64,000 nucleotides of DNA from an uncultured Collinsella sp. GTDB taxonomy: Bacteria > Actinomycetota > Coriobacteriia > Coriobacteriales > Coriobacteriaceae. Made by a program: the position numbers and the translations under genes. The stretch is from NCBI GenBank assembly GCA_900541745.1, contig UQLA01000010.1, forward strand, positions 20,833 through 84,832, written 5' to 3'. Numbering within the stretch: position 1 is the first letter of the stretch; each line of letters starts with the position of its first letter. Below the pieces are notes generated by a model. That model searched no databases. It had not been told where the DNA came from and saw only the letters and a list, made by a program, of their open reading frames with translations. This document shows, piece after piece, positions 44,700-52,952 of this stretch.

Positions 44700-44822
44700 G
44701 CAAGTGAGTAGACTTTTTTGAACATCCCGAGCAGGCCGGTCATCCTGCTTTTCAAAACCACAGGTAGATAGCTTGTTACAAAACTGCCTGGTCGCCAAAG
44801 TGCCAAAAGTCTACTCACTTAG
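44700..44822. repeat. 123-bp palindromic repeat, copy C
   Basis: The third copy, with the left end slightly altered (GCAAGTGAG instead of CTAAGTGAG). Its right end supplies the last codons (Leu-Ser-Glu) and the TAG stop (44811-44813) of the pdxR-like gene. It lies 418 bases from copy B's gene-proximal end plus the nuclease gene, in the same orientation. Confidence 0.92.
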
Positions 44823-46250
44823 GTTGCAGAGTGCTCCCATTAGCTGCAATTCCAAGGTATTAAGCACTTTTGAACTCAAATCGTCATACTGAACAAGAAT
44901 TTGACTTGAGTTTTCAGGGACAGATGCGCCATCGGCACACCAATAGCAGTCACTGACATCGACGAACGGGATAACCGAGCGCGTGAGGGCCCGCACAAAA
45001 GAGCTTCCACCCGCTCCGCGCTCTGCAACCACGGTGCAGTAAAGGCCCGCGTCTGCATGCTCAATCGAGACCTCCCCTGCCGGAAACGCCTTCCGTACAA
45101 GCGCCGCCAGGCCATCGCGCGCCTCGCGAGCGCGCACGCGCACGCGGTTCACATGTCGCTCGTAATCACCCGATTCCAGCAAACGAGCCAAAGCGACCTG
45201 GTCAACAGAGCTCACCGATGAGGCGTAAAAACCAAGGTTGTGCCTAAACCGCTCCATCAGCTCATCGGGCAACACCATGTACGCTAGACGCAACGCCGAT
45301 GAAAGGCTCTTTGAAAACGTGTTGGTGTAGATAACCGACTGGGCGGCATCGATCGACGCGAGCGCAGGAATCGGCTTGCCGGCAAGGCGAAACTCGCAAT
45401 CGAAGTCGTCTTCGATGAGATATCGGCCCGGCTGCTCGGCGGCCCAGCTCAGCAGCGCATAGCGACGTGCAATGCTCGTCACAAGGCCGGTCGGATACTG
45501 ATGGGACGGCATCAGGTGAAGGACATCGGTCCCGCTTTTCTGCAGAGTGTTCAAGTCCACACCCTCATCATCCAACGGGATATGCCGAACTTTGCAGCCC
45601 ATAGCCTGATAGATGCGCGTCAGGCGCAAATAGCCAGGGTCCTCAACGGCATACACCTTGTCCGCGCCAAGCAACTGAGCCAACATGGTATCGAGCAGCT
45701 GGGCGCCCGCGCCGATAACAATGTTGTTGGGGTCGACATTCATACCCCTTGTCCCGCGCAGATGATGAGCAATCGCGCGTCGTAGCCGAGCGGTGCCCTG
45801 TGCCGGTGCGGGTGAGAAGATTTCGCGCTCGTCTTCGGATGCCAGCGTCGCCCGCAGTGCGCTTTGCCAAAGCCGCGCCGCCTCCAAAGTGGAAGGAGAA
45901 AGTGCGTCGAATTGCTCGACCCGTCCATCAACATCATGTGCGTTAAGACCCGCAGGAGCGGAATCTCGATCAAGCTCTGTCTCAGCCAAAGGCAAAACCG
46001 GTGCATCCGGAAGCTCACAAGCGTAGTAGCCACGACGCGGCTTTGAGCAAATATAGCCCTCGGCAAGTAACTGGCTATATGCATTCTCGATGGTAATGAC
46101 ACTGATTCCCAGATGGCTGGCAAAGGCACGCTTAGACGGAAGATGCTCCCCCGCCGCAATGCGTCCAGCAACGATATCATCTCGAATTTGCTGGTAAACA
46201 TACTCATAGAGCGATGCTCCGCCGCGTTTTTCCAAATTGTAGTCAAGCAT
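44811..46250 (-). CDS. pdxR: MocR-family PLP-dependent regulator of pdxST
   Basis: A 479-residue fusion of a GntR winged helix (residues ~12-75: YVYQQIRDDIVAGRIAAGEH, PSKRAFASHLGISV) and an aminotransferase-like domain. The PLP lysine is in YTNTFSKSLSSALRLAYMVLP. MocR proteins bind pyridoxal phosphate and activate or repress vitamin B6 genes. Here it is divergent from pdxS-pdxT, the classical PdxR arrangement. The ATG at 46250 follows AGGTG; an ATG at 46283 is also in frame. The stop codon lies inside repeat copy C. Confidence 0.9.
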   Translation of the reverse strand: MLDYNLEKRGGASLYEYVYQQIRDDIVAGRIAAGEHLPSKRAFASHLGISVITIENAYSQLLAEGYICSKPRRGYYACELPDAPVLPLAETELDRDSAPAGLNAHDVDGRVEQFDALSPSTLEAARLWQSALRATLASEDEREIFSPAPAQGTARLRRAIAHHLRGTRGMNVDPNNIVIGAGAQLLDTMLAQLLGADKVYAVEDPGYLRLTRIYQAMGCKVRHIPLDDEGVDLNTLQKSGTDVLHLMPSHQYPTGLVTSIARRYALLSWAAEQPGRYLIEDDFDCEFRLAGKPIPALASIDAAQSVIYTNTFSKSLSSALRLAYMVLPDELMERFRHNLGFYASSVSSVDQVALARLLESGDYERHVNRVRVRAREARDGLAALVRKAFPAGEVSIEHADAGLYCTVVAERGAGGSSFVRALTRSVIPFVDVSDCYWCADGASVPENSSQILVQYDDLSSKVLNTLELQLMGALCNLSE

Positions 46251-46261
46251 GAGCCTATCAC

Positions 46262-46303
46262 CTGACCTTATTAAGTCATTCAATCTGGTATTAGTCTGAC
46301 CTT
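46262..46303. promoter_or_regulatory. Candidate PdxR-binding direct repeats and pdxS promoter
   Basis: CTGACCTT occurs at 46262-46269 and again at 46296-46303, 34 bases apart (about three helical turns), between pdxR and pdxS. Known MocR sites are direct repeats of this general kind. A TTGTCA at 46302-46307 with TATTTC 17 bases further may be the pdxS promoter. Confidence 0.4.
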
Positions 46304-46395
46304 GTCATTATCTCGAAATCTGAGTATTTCGCCATACCCAGCTCCCCGATAGGATGTTCCGTCAAGCAATGCACATGCCAACCAAGGGAGCAACC

Positions 46396-47286
46396 ATGGC
46401 AGAACAGACCAGCAAGGCCGATCGCGTCAAACTCAATCGCGAGCTCGCGCAGATGCTCAAGGGCGGCGTCATCATGGACGTCACCACGCCCGAGCAGGCA
46501 CGCATCGCCGAGGAGGCGGGCGCCTGCGCCGTCATGGCACTCGAGCGCATCCCGGCCGACATCCGTGCCGCAGGCGGCGTCTCGCGCATGAGCGACCCCA
46601 AGATGATCAAGGGCATCCAAGAGGCCGTCTCCATCCCCGTCATGGCCAAGTGCCGCATCGGTCACATCGTCGAGGCGCAGGTCCTTCAGGCCATCGATAT
46701 CGACTACATCGATGAGTCCGAGGTTCTCTCCCCTGCCGACGATGTCTACCACATCGACAAGACCCAGTTTGACGTCCCATTTGTCTGCGGTGCCCGCGAC
46801 CTGGGCGAGGCGCTGCGCCGTGTTGCCGAGGGCGCCACGATGATCCGCACCAAGGGCGAGCCGGGCACGGGCGACGTCGTCCAGGCTGTGCGCCATATGC
46901 GCAAGATTCAAAAGCAGATCCGCGACGTTGTTGCCCTGCGTGACGACGAGCTCTTTGAGGCAGCCAAGCAACTGCAGGTTCCGGTCGAGCTGGTGCGCGA
47001 GGTCCATGCCACGGGCAAGCTTCCCGTCGTGAACTTTGCCGCCGGCGGCGTAGCGACCCCCGCCGACGCCGCGCTGATGATGCAGCTGGGTGCCGAAGGC
47101 GTCTTTGTGGGCTCGGGTATCTTTAAGAGCGGCGACCCGGCCAAGCGCGCCGCCGCCATCGTCAAGGCCGTGGCAAACTTCACCGATGCCAAGCTCATTG
47201 CCGAGCTTTCGGAGGACCTGGGCGAGGCCATGGTCGGCATCAACGCCGACGAGATCGAGATCATCATGGAAGAGCGCGGACGCTAG
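46396..47286 (+). CDS. pdxS: Pyridoxal 5'-phosphate synthase subunit PdxS
   Basis: The synthase subunit that builds pyridoxal phosphate from ribose 5-phosphate, glyceraldehyde 3-phosphate and ammonia. The 296-residue TIM barrel opens with AQMLKGGVIMDVTTPEQARI. The two catalytic lysines are in PVMAKCRIGH and in MIRTKGEPGTGD. The ATG at 46396 follows AAGGGAG; an in-frame start at 46354 is less likely. It forms an operon with pdxT 20 bases downstream and is divergent from its probable regulator. Confidence 0.96.
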   Translation: MAEQTSKADRVKLNRELAQMLKGGVIMDVTTPEQARIAEEAGACAVMALERIPADIRAAGGVSRMSDPKMIKGIQEAVSIPVMAKCRIGHIVEAQVLQAIDIDYIDESEVLSPADDVYHIDKTQFDVPFVCGARDLGEALRRVAEGATMIRTKGEPGTGDVVQAVRHMRKIQKQIRDVVALRDDELFEAAKQLQVPVELVREVHATGKLPVVNFAAGGVATPADAALMMQLGAEGVFVGSGIFKSGDPAKRAAAIVKAVANFTDAKLIAELSEDLGEAMVGINADEIEIIMEERGR

Positions 47287-47306
47287 TCCGGCAGAAAGGA
47301 TCGCAC

Positions 47307-47894
47307 ATGAGCGATTACGCAGACCAGACGGTCGCCGTGCTGGCGGTCCAAGGCGCTTTTGCCGAGCACGAGGCGAGGCTGTCCGAGCTGGGCGCACACT
47401 GTATTGAGCTGAGGCAGGCGGCTGATTTAAAGCAGGACTTTGACCGTCTGGTACTTCCCGGCGGCGAGTCCACCGTTCAAGGGAAGCTGCTTGATGAGTT
47501 GGGCATGCTCGATGAGCTTCGTGCCCGTATCGTTGAAGGCATGCCCGTCCTGGGCACCTGCGCCGGCCTGATTCTGCTGGCTCACGACCTTGCCGCCCAT
47601 GACGATAAGGGCACGCCGCGTTTGGCAACCATGGACGTACTTGTCGAGCGCAATGCCTACGGCAGGCAGCTAGGCAGCTTTCGAACCAAGGGACAGGTAG
47701 CCGGCATCGACGGTGAAGTGCCGTTAACGTTTATCCGCGCGCCCCGCATCGTCGAGGTGCGCGGCAATGCCAAGGCCCTTGCCGAAGTCGATGGCCGTAT
47801 CGTCGCCGCGCGCCAGGGCAACCAGCTCGGCGTAACCTTCCACCCCGAACTCGATGAAGACACCCACCTCCACGAACTGTTCCTACAAATGTAG
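47307..47894 (+). CDS. pdxT: Pyridoxal 5'-phosphate synthase glutaminase subunit PdxT
   Basis: The glutaminase subunit that hydrolyses glutamine and channels ammonia to PdxS. The 195-residue class I amidotransferase has LPGGESTVQGK near 50, the nucleophile cysteine in LGTCAGLILLA near 80, and the His/Glu pair in TFHPELDED at the end. GAAAGGA lies 8 bases upstream of the ATG. Complete and adjacent to pdxS, as is usual. Confidence 0.96.
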   Translation: MSDYADQTVAVLAVQGAFAEHEARLSELGAHCIELRQAADLKQDFDRLVLPGGESTVQGKLLDELGMLDELRARIVEGMPVLGTCAGLILLAHDLAAHDDKGTPRLATMDVLVERNAYGRQLGSFRTKGQVAGIDGEVPLTFIRAPRIVEVRGNAKALAEVDGRIVAARQGNQLGVTFHPELDEDTHLHELFLQM

Positions 47895-47915
47895 GCATCG
47901 AAATCAACAAACGAA

Positions 47916-47983
47916 ATGAGAGTGGATAATCTCCCACTTTAAGCTTGGATGCAGGCTCAAACCGGGAGATTATCCACTCTCAT
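47916..47983. repeat. 20-bp-stem palindrome, first of a cluster
   Basis: Perfect 20-bp arms (47916-47935 with 47964-47983) with a 28-base loop. It follows pdxT by 22 bases. This palindrome and the next three make up the 349-bp gap 47895-48243, which has no gene. Confidence 0.85.
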
Positions 47984-47990
47984 GCTATGT

Positions 47991-48044
47991 AGTCGTTGGG
48001 GACGTTCTTAAACGACTAGTCAAACAAGAACGTCCCCAACGACT
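47991..48044. repeat. 19-bp-stem palindrome
   Basis: Perfect 19-bp arms (47991-48009 with 48026-48044); the 16-base loop contains the self-complementary GACTAGTC. It starts 8 bases after the preceding palindrome. Confidence 0.85.
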
Positions 48045-48098
48045 ATCTTTTAGCAGGTCTGGATCAAGGCAATGCCGATGTTTTGGCACCGGCAGCGA

Positions 48099-48198
48099 GC
48101 GCCCACCAGAGCGAACAAATTGACATGAAAAGAGGACGGCATAGACCTTCTGGTCATGCCGTCCTCTTTGAATGACAAGTTGTCGCTCTGGTGGGCGC
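48099..48198. repeat. Nested palindrome (hairpin within a hairpin)
   Basis: Outer perfect 16-bp arms (48099-48114 with 48183-48198) enclose an inner stem with 14-bp perfect arms (48129-48142 with 48156-48169), extended by GACC/GGTC around a TTCT loop. No T-run follows on either strand. Confidence 0.85.
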
Positions 48199-48211
48199 GC
48201 AGCGTCAACTA

Positions 48212-48239
48212 GTTACGCGGTTTGGTAAAACCGCGTAAC
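48212..48239. terminator. Hairpin after the RGG-protein gene
   Basis: A 12-bp perfect stem (48212-48223 with 48228-48239, loop GGTA) lies 4 bases beyond the stop of the minus-strand RGG gene. It lacks a T-run, so it is a transcript-end hairpin or another palindrome of the cluster. Confidence 0.5.
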
Positions 48240-48243
48240 CCAA

Positions 48244-49155
48244 CTAGAAGCGGTTGCCGCGGAAGCCGCCGCCGTTGCGGCCGCCACGATCGCCACCGCG
48301 ACCGCCACGGTCGTTACCACGGTTGCCGCCAAAGCCGCCGCGGTTGCCACCGCGATCGCCATAGCCACCACGGTTGCCGCCAAAGCCGCCGCGACCGCCA
48401 CGGTCGCCGCCACGGTCACCAAAACCGCCACGGCCGCCACGATCGCCACCGCGACCGCCGCGGTCGCCGCCACGGCCACCACGATCGCCAAAGCCGCCGC
48501 GACCGCCACGGTCGCCGCCACGGCCACCACGGTCGTCACGGCCGCCGCGAGGACCGCGGTCCTCGTCCAGGCCCATGGCGACGAGCGGAGCGATAACCTT
48601 ATCGAGAGCGGCCATCAGCTCGGTGGCCTCCTCGTAAGAAAGCTCGGGCAGGAGCTTCTCCTTCTTGTTGGCAAGCTCGACCAGGCCCTCAGCGGCATCC
48701 TCGGCAGCGAAGACAACGATCTTGCGCATATCGCCCTCGGCGTCGTCGATGCGGCCGACCAGATCGGCAGCCTCGGCCTCGGCCATCAGGCCATCGAGCT
48801 CACGAAGGCGCATGCCCAGCAGGTCGGACATTTCCTTCTGCTCCATCTTGGGCTTGAGGTCAAGAAGCTTGATGGCGCGCTCGATGTTCGCCATGCGCTC
48901 GGCCTTGGCCTCCTCCTCCTTGGAAATAGCAAAGCGACGGCTACGCAGCAGGCGGGCGGCCTTCTGCATCTTGTCCATCAGCTCTTCGTCATCGTAATCA
49001 ACGGCGGCCTCGACAACCTCGGCCTCCTCCTCGGCGGAAACCTCGTCAGCAGCCTCAACCTCGGCAGCTTCGGTCTCCACGGTCTCGACTGCCTCAACCT
49101 CAGCAGCCATGGTCTCGTTCTCGGTCTCGTTCATGATCTCTTCGTTCTCAGACAT
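48244..49155 (-). CDS. RGG-repeat protein with MarR-like core
   Basis: A 303-residue protein in three parts. Residues 1-60 are highly acidic (Glu/Ala/Val). The middle (~60-195) is helical; LLGMRLRELDGLMAEAEAAD and the following Asp-rich turn and strand resemble a MarR-type winged helix. The last ~100 residues are almost entirely Arg-Gly-Gly, Asp-Arg-Gly-Gly and Gly-Phe-Gly repeats, ending GGGFRGNRF. RGG tails bind RNA and can drive phase separation in eukaryotes, and some bacterial cold-shock and RNA proteins carry short versions. The DNA coding the tail is highly repetitive. GAAGGAG precedes the ATG. Confidence 0.82.
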   Translation of the reverse strand: MSENEEIMNETENETMAAEVEAVETVETEAAEVEAADEVSAEEEAEVVEAAVDYDDEELMDKMQKAARLLRSRRFAISKEEEAKAERMANIERAIKLLDLKPKMEQKEMSDLLGMRLRELDGLMAEAEAADLVGRIDDAEGDMRKIVVFAAEDAAEGLVELANKKEKLLPELSYEEATELMAALDKVIAPLVAMGLDEDRGPRGGRDDRGGRGGDRGGRGGFGDRGGRGGDRGGRGGDRGGRGGFGDRGGDRGGRGGFGGNRGGYGDRGGNRGGFGGNRGNDRGGRGGDRGGRNGGGFRGNRF

Positions 49156-49307
49156 GAGACTCCTTCTTGGCCCTCTCGGGCATCATCGCCCCATTCGCGG
49201 GGCCCGTCGCGCACTCTTTGCGCTTAAAACATTCATGCCTCTCGGCAAAACGCCCATTAGTTTATGGTGTCGCCCGCTAATCTAGCTGCAGAATCTATGT
49301 GCACACA

Positions 49308-50720
49308 TTAATGCGACATGTGCGACTCGCGGCGAGCGTACACAACCGATACCACAAATCCGACCAAGGCAATTACAGCCGCCACACGCACGGCTGTCGC
49401 AAATCCAATCGCCTGGGCAACGTCGGTCGCAACGCCAGCGGCGCCGGCAGTCGCCGCAGAACTCGAGAGCAGGCCGATAAACAGCGACGGGCCAAACGAT
49501 GCGGCGATCATGTTCCACGTGTTGAGTAATGCCGTTCCGTGAGGATGCTCAGCGGCGGGTAGCGTCTCCAAGCCGGCTGTTTGCGAGGGGCTCAGCACCA
49601 AACCGACTCCGGCATACACCACAACGGTCAGCGCCACGACGACGCCGATGTTCATGCTTGCGGCCGTCATCGAGATGGCAGTCTGCCCCACGGCGATCAG
49701 GGCAAAGCCGACCGGCAGCAGCGGCCATGCGCCACGGGCGTCCATCACGCGTCCGCCCACAATCGAGGTCACGGCATTGCAGGCAATCGCCGGCAAAATG
49801 AGCAAGCCCGCAACGAGTGCGGTCATGCCGTATGCGCCCTCAAAATAGAGCGGCAACAAAACGCTCATCGAGAACGTCGTCATCATCGACACCACCACAA
49901 GCAGGCACGCAGGCCAAAAACGAACGCTCGCCATGGGACGTACGTTAAGCACCGGATGCTCGAGCTTGAGCTGGCGGGCCGCAAACAGGCCGAGCAGCAC
50001 CATGGCGGCGAAGAGCGTCACGATGCCGGCAATCAGATTGGTCGAGAACTCGCCTACGGAATACACAAATGCCGTAATGCCGGCGGCGAGTAAAACAACC
50101 GACAGAATATCAAGCGTGGTGTTCGAGCGCTCCCCGACATTCTGAACATGCTTTACGCCCGCCGCAGCGACCACAATGCCGCCCACCAGCGGCACTACGA
50201 ACACCGCCCTCCAGCCAAACAACGTGCACATGAGACCGCTGATCACGGGTCCAAACGCCGGCCCCAGCGTAATGCAGGCACCGCCCAGGCTCAGATACAG
50301 GCCGAGCTTCTCGCGCGGAGCGCAAGACAGCACAACGTTCATCATGAGCGGGAACAAGACGCCCGAACCCGCAGCCTGCAAAATACGACTTGGCAGCAAA
50401 ACGCTAAACGACGGAGCGACTAGGCACAGAACTTCGCCGGCGACCATGCATCCGCATGCGAAAAACAGCAGCTTGCGCGTCGAGAAACGGCCGGACAGAA
50501 AGGCCATGATGGCCGTAAAGATCGACGTCACGATCATGTAGCCCGAAACGAGCCACTGCGCCGTGGTGGCACTCACCGAAAAGGCCGCCATAATGTCGTG
50601 CAACGCCACGTTAATGATGTTCTCGTTAAACGCGGCAACAAAGGCCGCAATATACATTACGACGAGAATCGCCGAGGCTGTCGACGGTGATTGAGTTCGC
50701 TTTTGGGATTTGGTCCCCAT
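49308..50720 (-). CDS. MFS transporter, DHA2 (14-helix drug:proton antiporter) family
   Basis: A 470-residue efflux protein with about 14 hydrophobic helices. FNENIINVALHDIMAAF near residue 32 and WLVSGYMIVTSIFTAIMAFL match motif D1 and motif A regions of DHA2 members; LGPAFGPVISGLM is the motif C-like helix. Drug or metabolite export is likely, with an unknown substrate. The ATG at 50720 has AGGAAGG 8 bases upstream; longer in-frame starts to 50837 are not supported. No regulator gene adjoins it. Confidence 0.88.
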   Translation of the reverse strand: MGTKSQKRTQSPSTASAILVVMYIAAFVAAFNENIINVALHDIMAAFSVSATTAQWLVSGYMIVTSIFTAIMAFLSGRFSTRKLLFFACGCMVAGEVLCLVAPSFSVLLPSRILQAAGSGVLFPLMMNVVLSCAPREKLGLYLSLGGACITLGPAFGPVISGLMCTLFGWRAVFVVPLVGGIVVAAAGVKHVQNVGERSNTTLDILSVVLLAAGITAFVYSVGEFSTNLIAGIVTLFAAMVLLGLFAARQLKLEHPVLNVRPMASVRFWPACLLVVVSMMTTFSMSVLLPLYFEGAYGMTALVAGLLILPAIACNAVTSIVGGRVMDARGAWPLLPVGFALIAVGQTAISMTAASMNIGVVVALTVVVYAGVGLVLSPSQTAGLETLPAAEHPHGTALLNTWNMIAASFGPSLFIGLLSSSAATAGAAGVATDVAQAIGFATAVRVAAVIALVGFVVSVVYARRESHMSH

Positions 50721-50924
50721 GAAATTCCTTCCTCTTAGAACGACAATCGCATCGCCCCAGAGGAACGGTCCAGGGCGAAAATGAGCCCTAGACTTACGCC
50801 AGACGCCGTACACGACAAATCTGGCAACATGGTCCAACGTCGAAAGATTGTAACGCGGACGCGCAGCTTTCCTTCCGCGCTATTATTAAAAGTCCACGAA
50901 AGCATAAGACATGAGGAGCCCGCC

Positions 50925-51335
50925 ATGATTAAGCCCATCATGAAATCCGAGTTCTTTTTGCGCCTGCCTTCCGAAGACGCAGGGCCCGACGACGCCGTGA
51001 CCGGGCAAGACCTCCTAGATACGCTCCACGAGCATGAGCACGAGTGCGTGGGGCTCGCCGCCAACATGATCGGCGTGCGCAAACGCATCATCTGCGTAAA
51101 GGACGGCAACAGGGCGCTGCTCATGTACAACCCTCAAATTCTTGAGCACGTCAATGCCTATCAGACGAGCGAAGGATGCCTCTCGCTGATCGGCGAGCGT
51201 CCCTGTACCCGCTATCGCCGCATTAAGGTTGAGTATTTGGACGAGAACTTCGTCCACCGCATCAAGAACTTCTCGGGCTACACCGCCGAAATCATCCAGC
51301 ACGAAATCGACCACTGCAACGGGATAGTGATCTAG
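50925..51335 (+). CDS. Peptide deformylase family protein, motif 1 altered
   Basis: A 136-residue protein of the deformylase fold. Motif 1 reads GLAANMIG (residues 43-50) where active enzymes have GLAAPQ, so the catalytic glutamine is replaced. Motif 2 is EGCLSL with its cysteine ligand, and motif 3 is QHEIDHCNG with both histidines and the catalytic glutamate. This short form is common in gut bacteria; deformylase activity is uncertain. The ATG at 50925 follows AGGAG. A second family member is at 58660. Confidence 0.82.
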   Translation: MIKPIMKSEFFLRLPSEDAGPDDAVTGQDLLDTLHEHEHECVGLAANMIGVRKRIICVKDGNRALLMYNPQILEHVNAYQTSEGCLSLIGERPCTRYRRIKVEYLDENFVHRIKNFSGYTAEIIQHEIDHCNGIVI

Positions 51336-51351
51336 TTCCACCGATTCAAGA

Positions 51352-51387
51352 AAGCTCCCTGCAGCAAAACAACTGCAGGGAGCTTTT
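51352..51387. terminator. Terminator between convergent genes
   Basis: A perfect 13-bp stem (51352-51364 with 51373-51385, loop of 8), with T after it on the plus strand and an A-rich left flank. It serves the deformylase-like gene and possibly the aminotransferase fusion. Confidence 0.85.
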
Positions 51388-51410
51388 CATAGTGCGGAGC
51401 TTCTATCCCA

Positions 51411-52931
51411 CTAGCTCTGGCGGTAATGATCGAAGAAGTCGGCGAGGTCTTCGAGCGACTCTTTGAGCACTTCCATGCGCGGCAGATACACGATGCGGAA
51501 GTGGTCGGGCTCGCCCCAGTTAAAACCGCCGCCGCGCGTGATCAGAATCTTCTTCTCGTGCAGCAGGTCGAGGGCAAACTGCTCGTCATCGGTGATGTTA
51601 AACTTTTTAACATCCATCTTGGGGAAGATATAGAACGCCGCACGCGGCTTAACCACCGAGATGCCGTCAATCTTGTTGAGCGCCTCATACACAAAGTTGC
51701 GCTGCTCGTAGACACGGCCGCCGGGGCGGATGTAGTCGTTGACCGACTGATGGCCGCCGAGCGCCGTCTGAACAATCGACTGAGCCGGCACGTTGGAGCA
51801 CAGGCGCATGTTAGAGAGCATGTTGACGCCCATGATGAAGTCGCTCATGCAGCGCTGGTTGCCCGAAAGCACCATCCAGCCAATGCGATAGCCCGCGATC
51901 ATATGCGACTTGGACAGGCCGCTAAACGTAATGCAAGGCAGGTCGGGGGCGAGCGAGGCAATGGAGACGTGCTCGTAGCCGTCCATGCACAGGCGGTCGT
52001 AGATCTCGTCGGCAAAAATCATGAGCTGGTGCCTGCGCGCGACCTCAACAATGCCTTCGAGCACCTCACGCGGGTAAACGGAGCCCGTGGGATTGTTGGG
52101 GTTGATGATGACGAGGGCCTTGGTCGCGCTCGTAATCTTGGACTCCATATCCTCCAGGTCGGGATACCAATCCGCCTGCTCATCGCACAGATAGTGCACG
52201 GGATGACCGCCGGCAAGGGTCGCGCACGCCGTCCACAGTGGGTAGTCGGGGCTGGGGATCAGGATCTCGTCGCCGTTGTCGAGCAGCGCGTTCATCGAAA
52301 GCTGAATGAGCTCGGACACGCCGTTGCCCGTGTAGATGTGCTCCATCTGAACATTGGGCAGGCCCTTGATCTGCGAGTACTGCATAATCGCCTTGCGCGC
52401 AGAGAACAGGCCGCGCGAGTTGGAATAGCCTTCGCAGTCGGGCAGCTGCTGGCGCATGTCCTTAATGACCTCATCGGGCGTGCGGAAACCAAAGGGCGCG
52501 GGGTTGCCGATGTTGAGCTTGAGGATGCGCTCGCCTTCGTCCTCCATACGGGCTGCCTCGTCGACGACGGGACCGCGCACGTCATACAGGACATTCTCGA
52601 GTTTGGTGGATTTAGAAAAAGTACGCATGGTGGTGCTCCTTGGAATTTGAGCTGAGGGATGGGGTTCGGGCTTGGAATCGTTGCGAGGCGATGATGTCTC
52701 GCCTTGATCGGCGTCACCGGCAAGCAGCCAGGTAACATCGACCTCCAAAATGCGGGCGAGCAGCTCTGCCACATCGCGCCGCGGAATCGTCTTGCCACTC
52801 ACATATTGGCTCATCTGACTCTTGCCGAGTTTTTTGCCGAGCATCTCCGATGCGCGGATTACGTCCGACTGGCGAACGTCGCGATCGGACATGGTCTGTC
52901 GCAGGCGATCGCTAAACGTCTCTTGGGCCAC
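51411..52931 (-). CDS. XRE helix-turn-helix fused to a class I aminotransferase (AlaA-like)
   Basis: A 506-residue fusion. Residues ~5-70 form an XRE DNA-binding domain (FSDRLRQTMSDRDVRQSDV, QMSQYVSGKTIPRRDVAELL). A ~30-residue polar linker leads to a full PLP aminotransferase from residue 102, with PNNPTGSVYP, the cofactor lysine in SGLSKSHMIAGYRIGW and a late arginine in HFRIVYLP. It resembles alanine aminotransferases of the AlaA type. The GTG at 52931 has AGGAGG 5 bases upstream. Codon 102 is an ATG (52628) preceded by AAGGAGC, so the enzyme may also be made alone. Four GTTCAATT boxes lie upstream. Confidence 0.86.
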   Translation of the reverse strand: MAQETFSDRLRQTMSDRDVRQSDVIRASEMLGKKLGKSQMSQYVSGKTIPRRDVAELLARILEVDVTWLLAGDADQGETSSPRNDSKPEPHPSAQIPRSTTMRTFSKSTKLENVLYDVRGPVVDEAARMEDEGERILKLNIGNPAPFGFRTPDEVIKDMRQQLPDCEGYSNSRGLFSARKAIMQYSQIKGLPNVQMEHIYTGNGVSELIQLSMNALLDNGDEILIPSPDYPLWTACATLAGGHPVHYLCDEQADWYPDLEDMESKITSATKALVIINPNNPTGSVYPREVLEGIVEVARRHQLMIFADEIYDRLCMDGYEHVSIASLAPDLPCITFSGLSKSHMIAGYRIGWMVLSGNQRCMSDFIMGVNMLSNMRLCSNVPAQSIVQTALGGHQSVNDYIRPGGRVYEQRNFVYEALNKIDGISVVKPRAAFYIFPKMDVKKFNITDDEQFALDLLHEKKILITRGGGFNWGEPDHFRIVYLPRMEVLKESLEDLADFFDHYRQS

Positions 52932-52952
52932 AGGAACCTCCTTGCTGGCAAA

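Noticed and set aside
48250..48545. Short regular repeats that look CRISPR-like
   Set aside because: They are 9-15 base in-frame repeats encoding RGG motifs, with no unique spacers of constant length.
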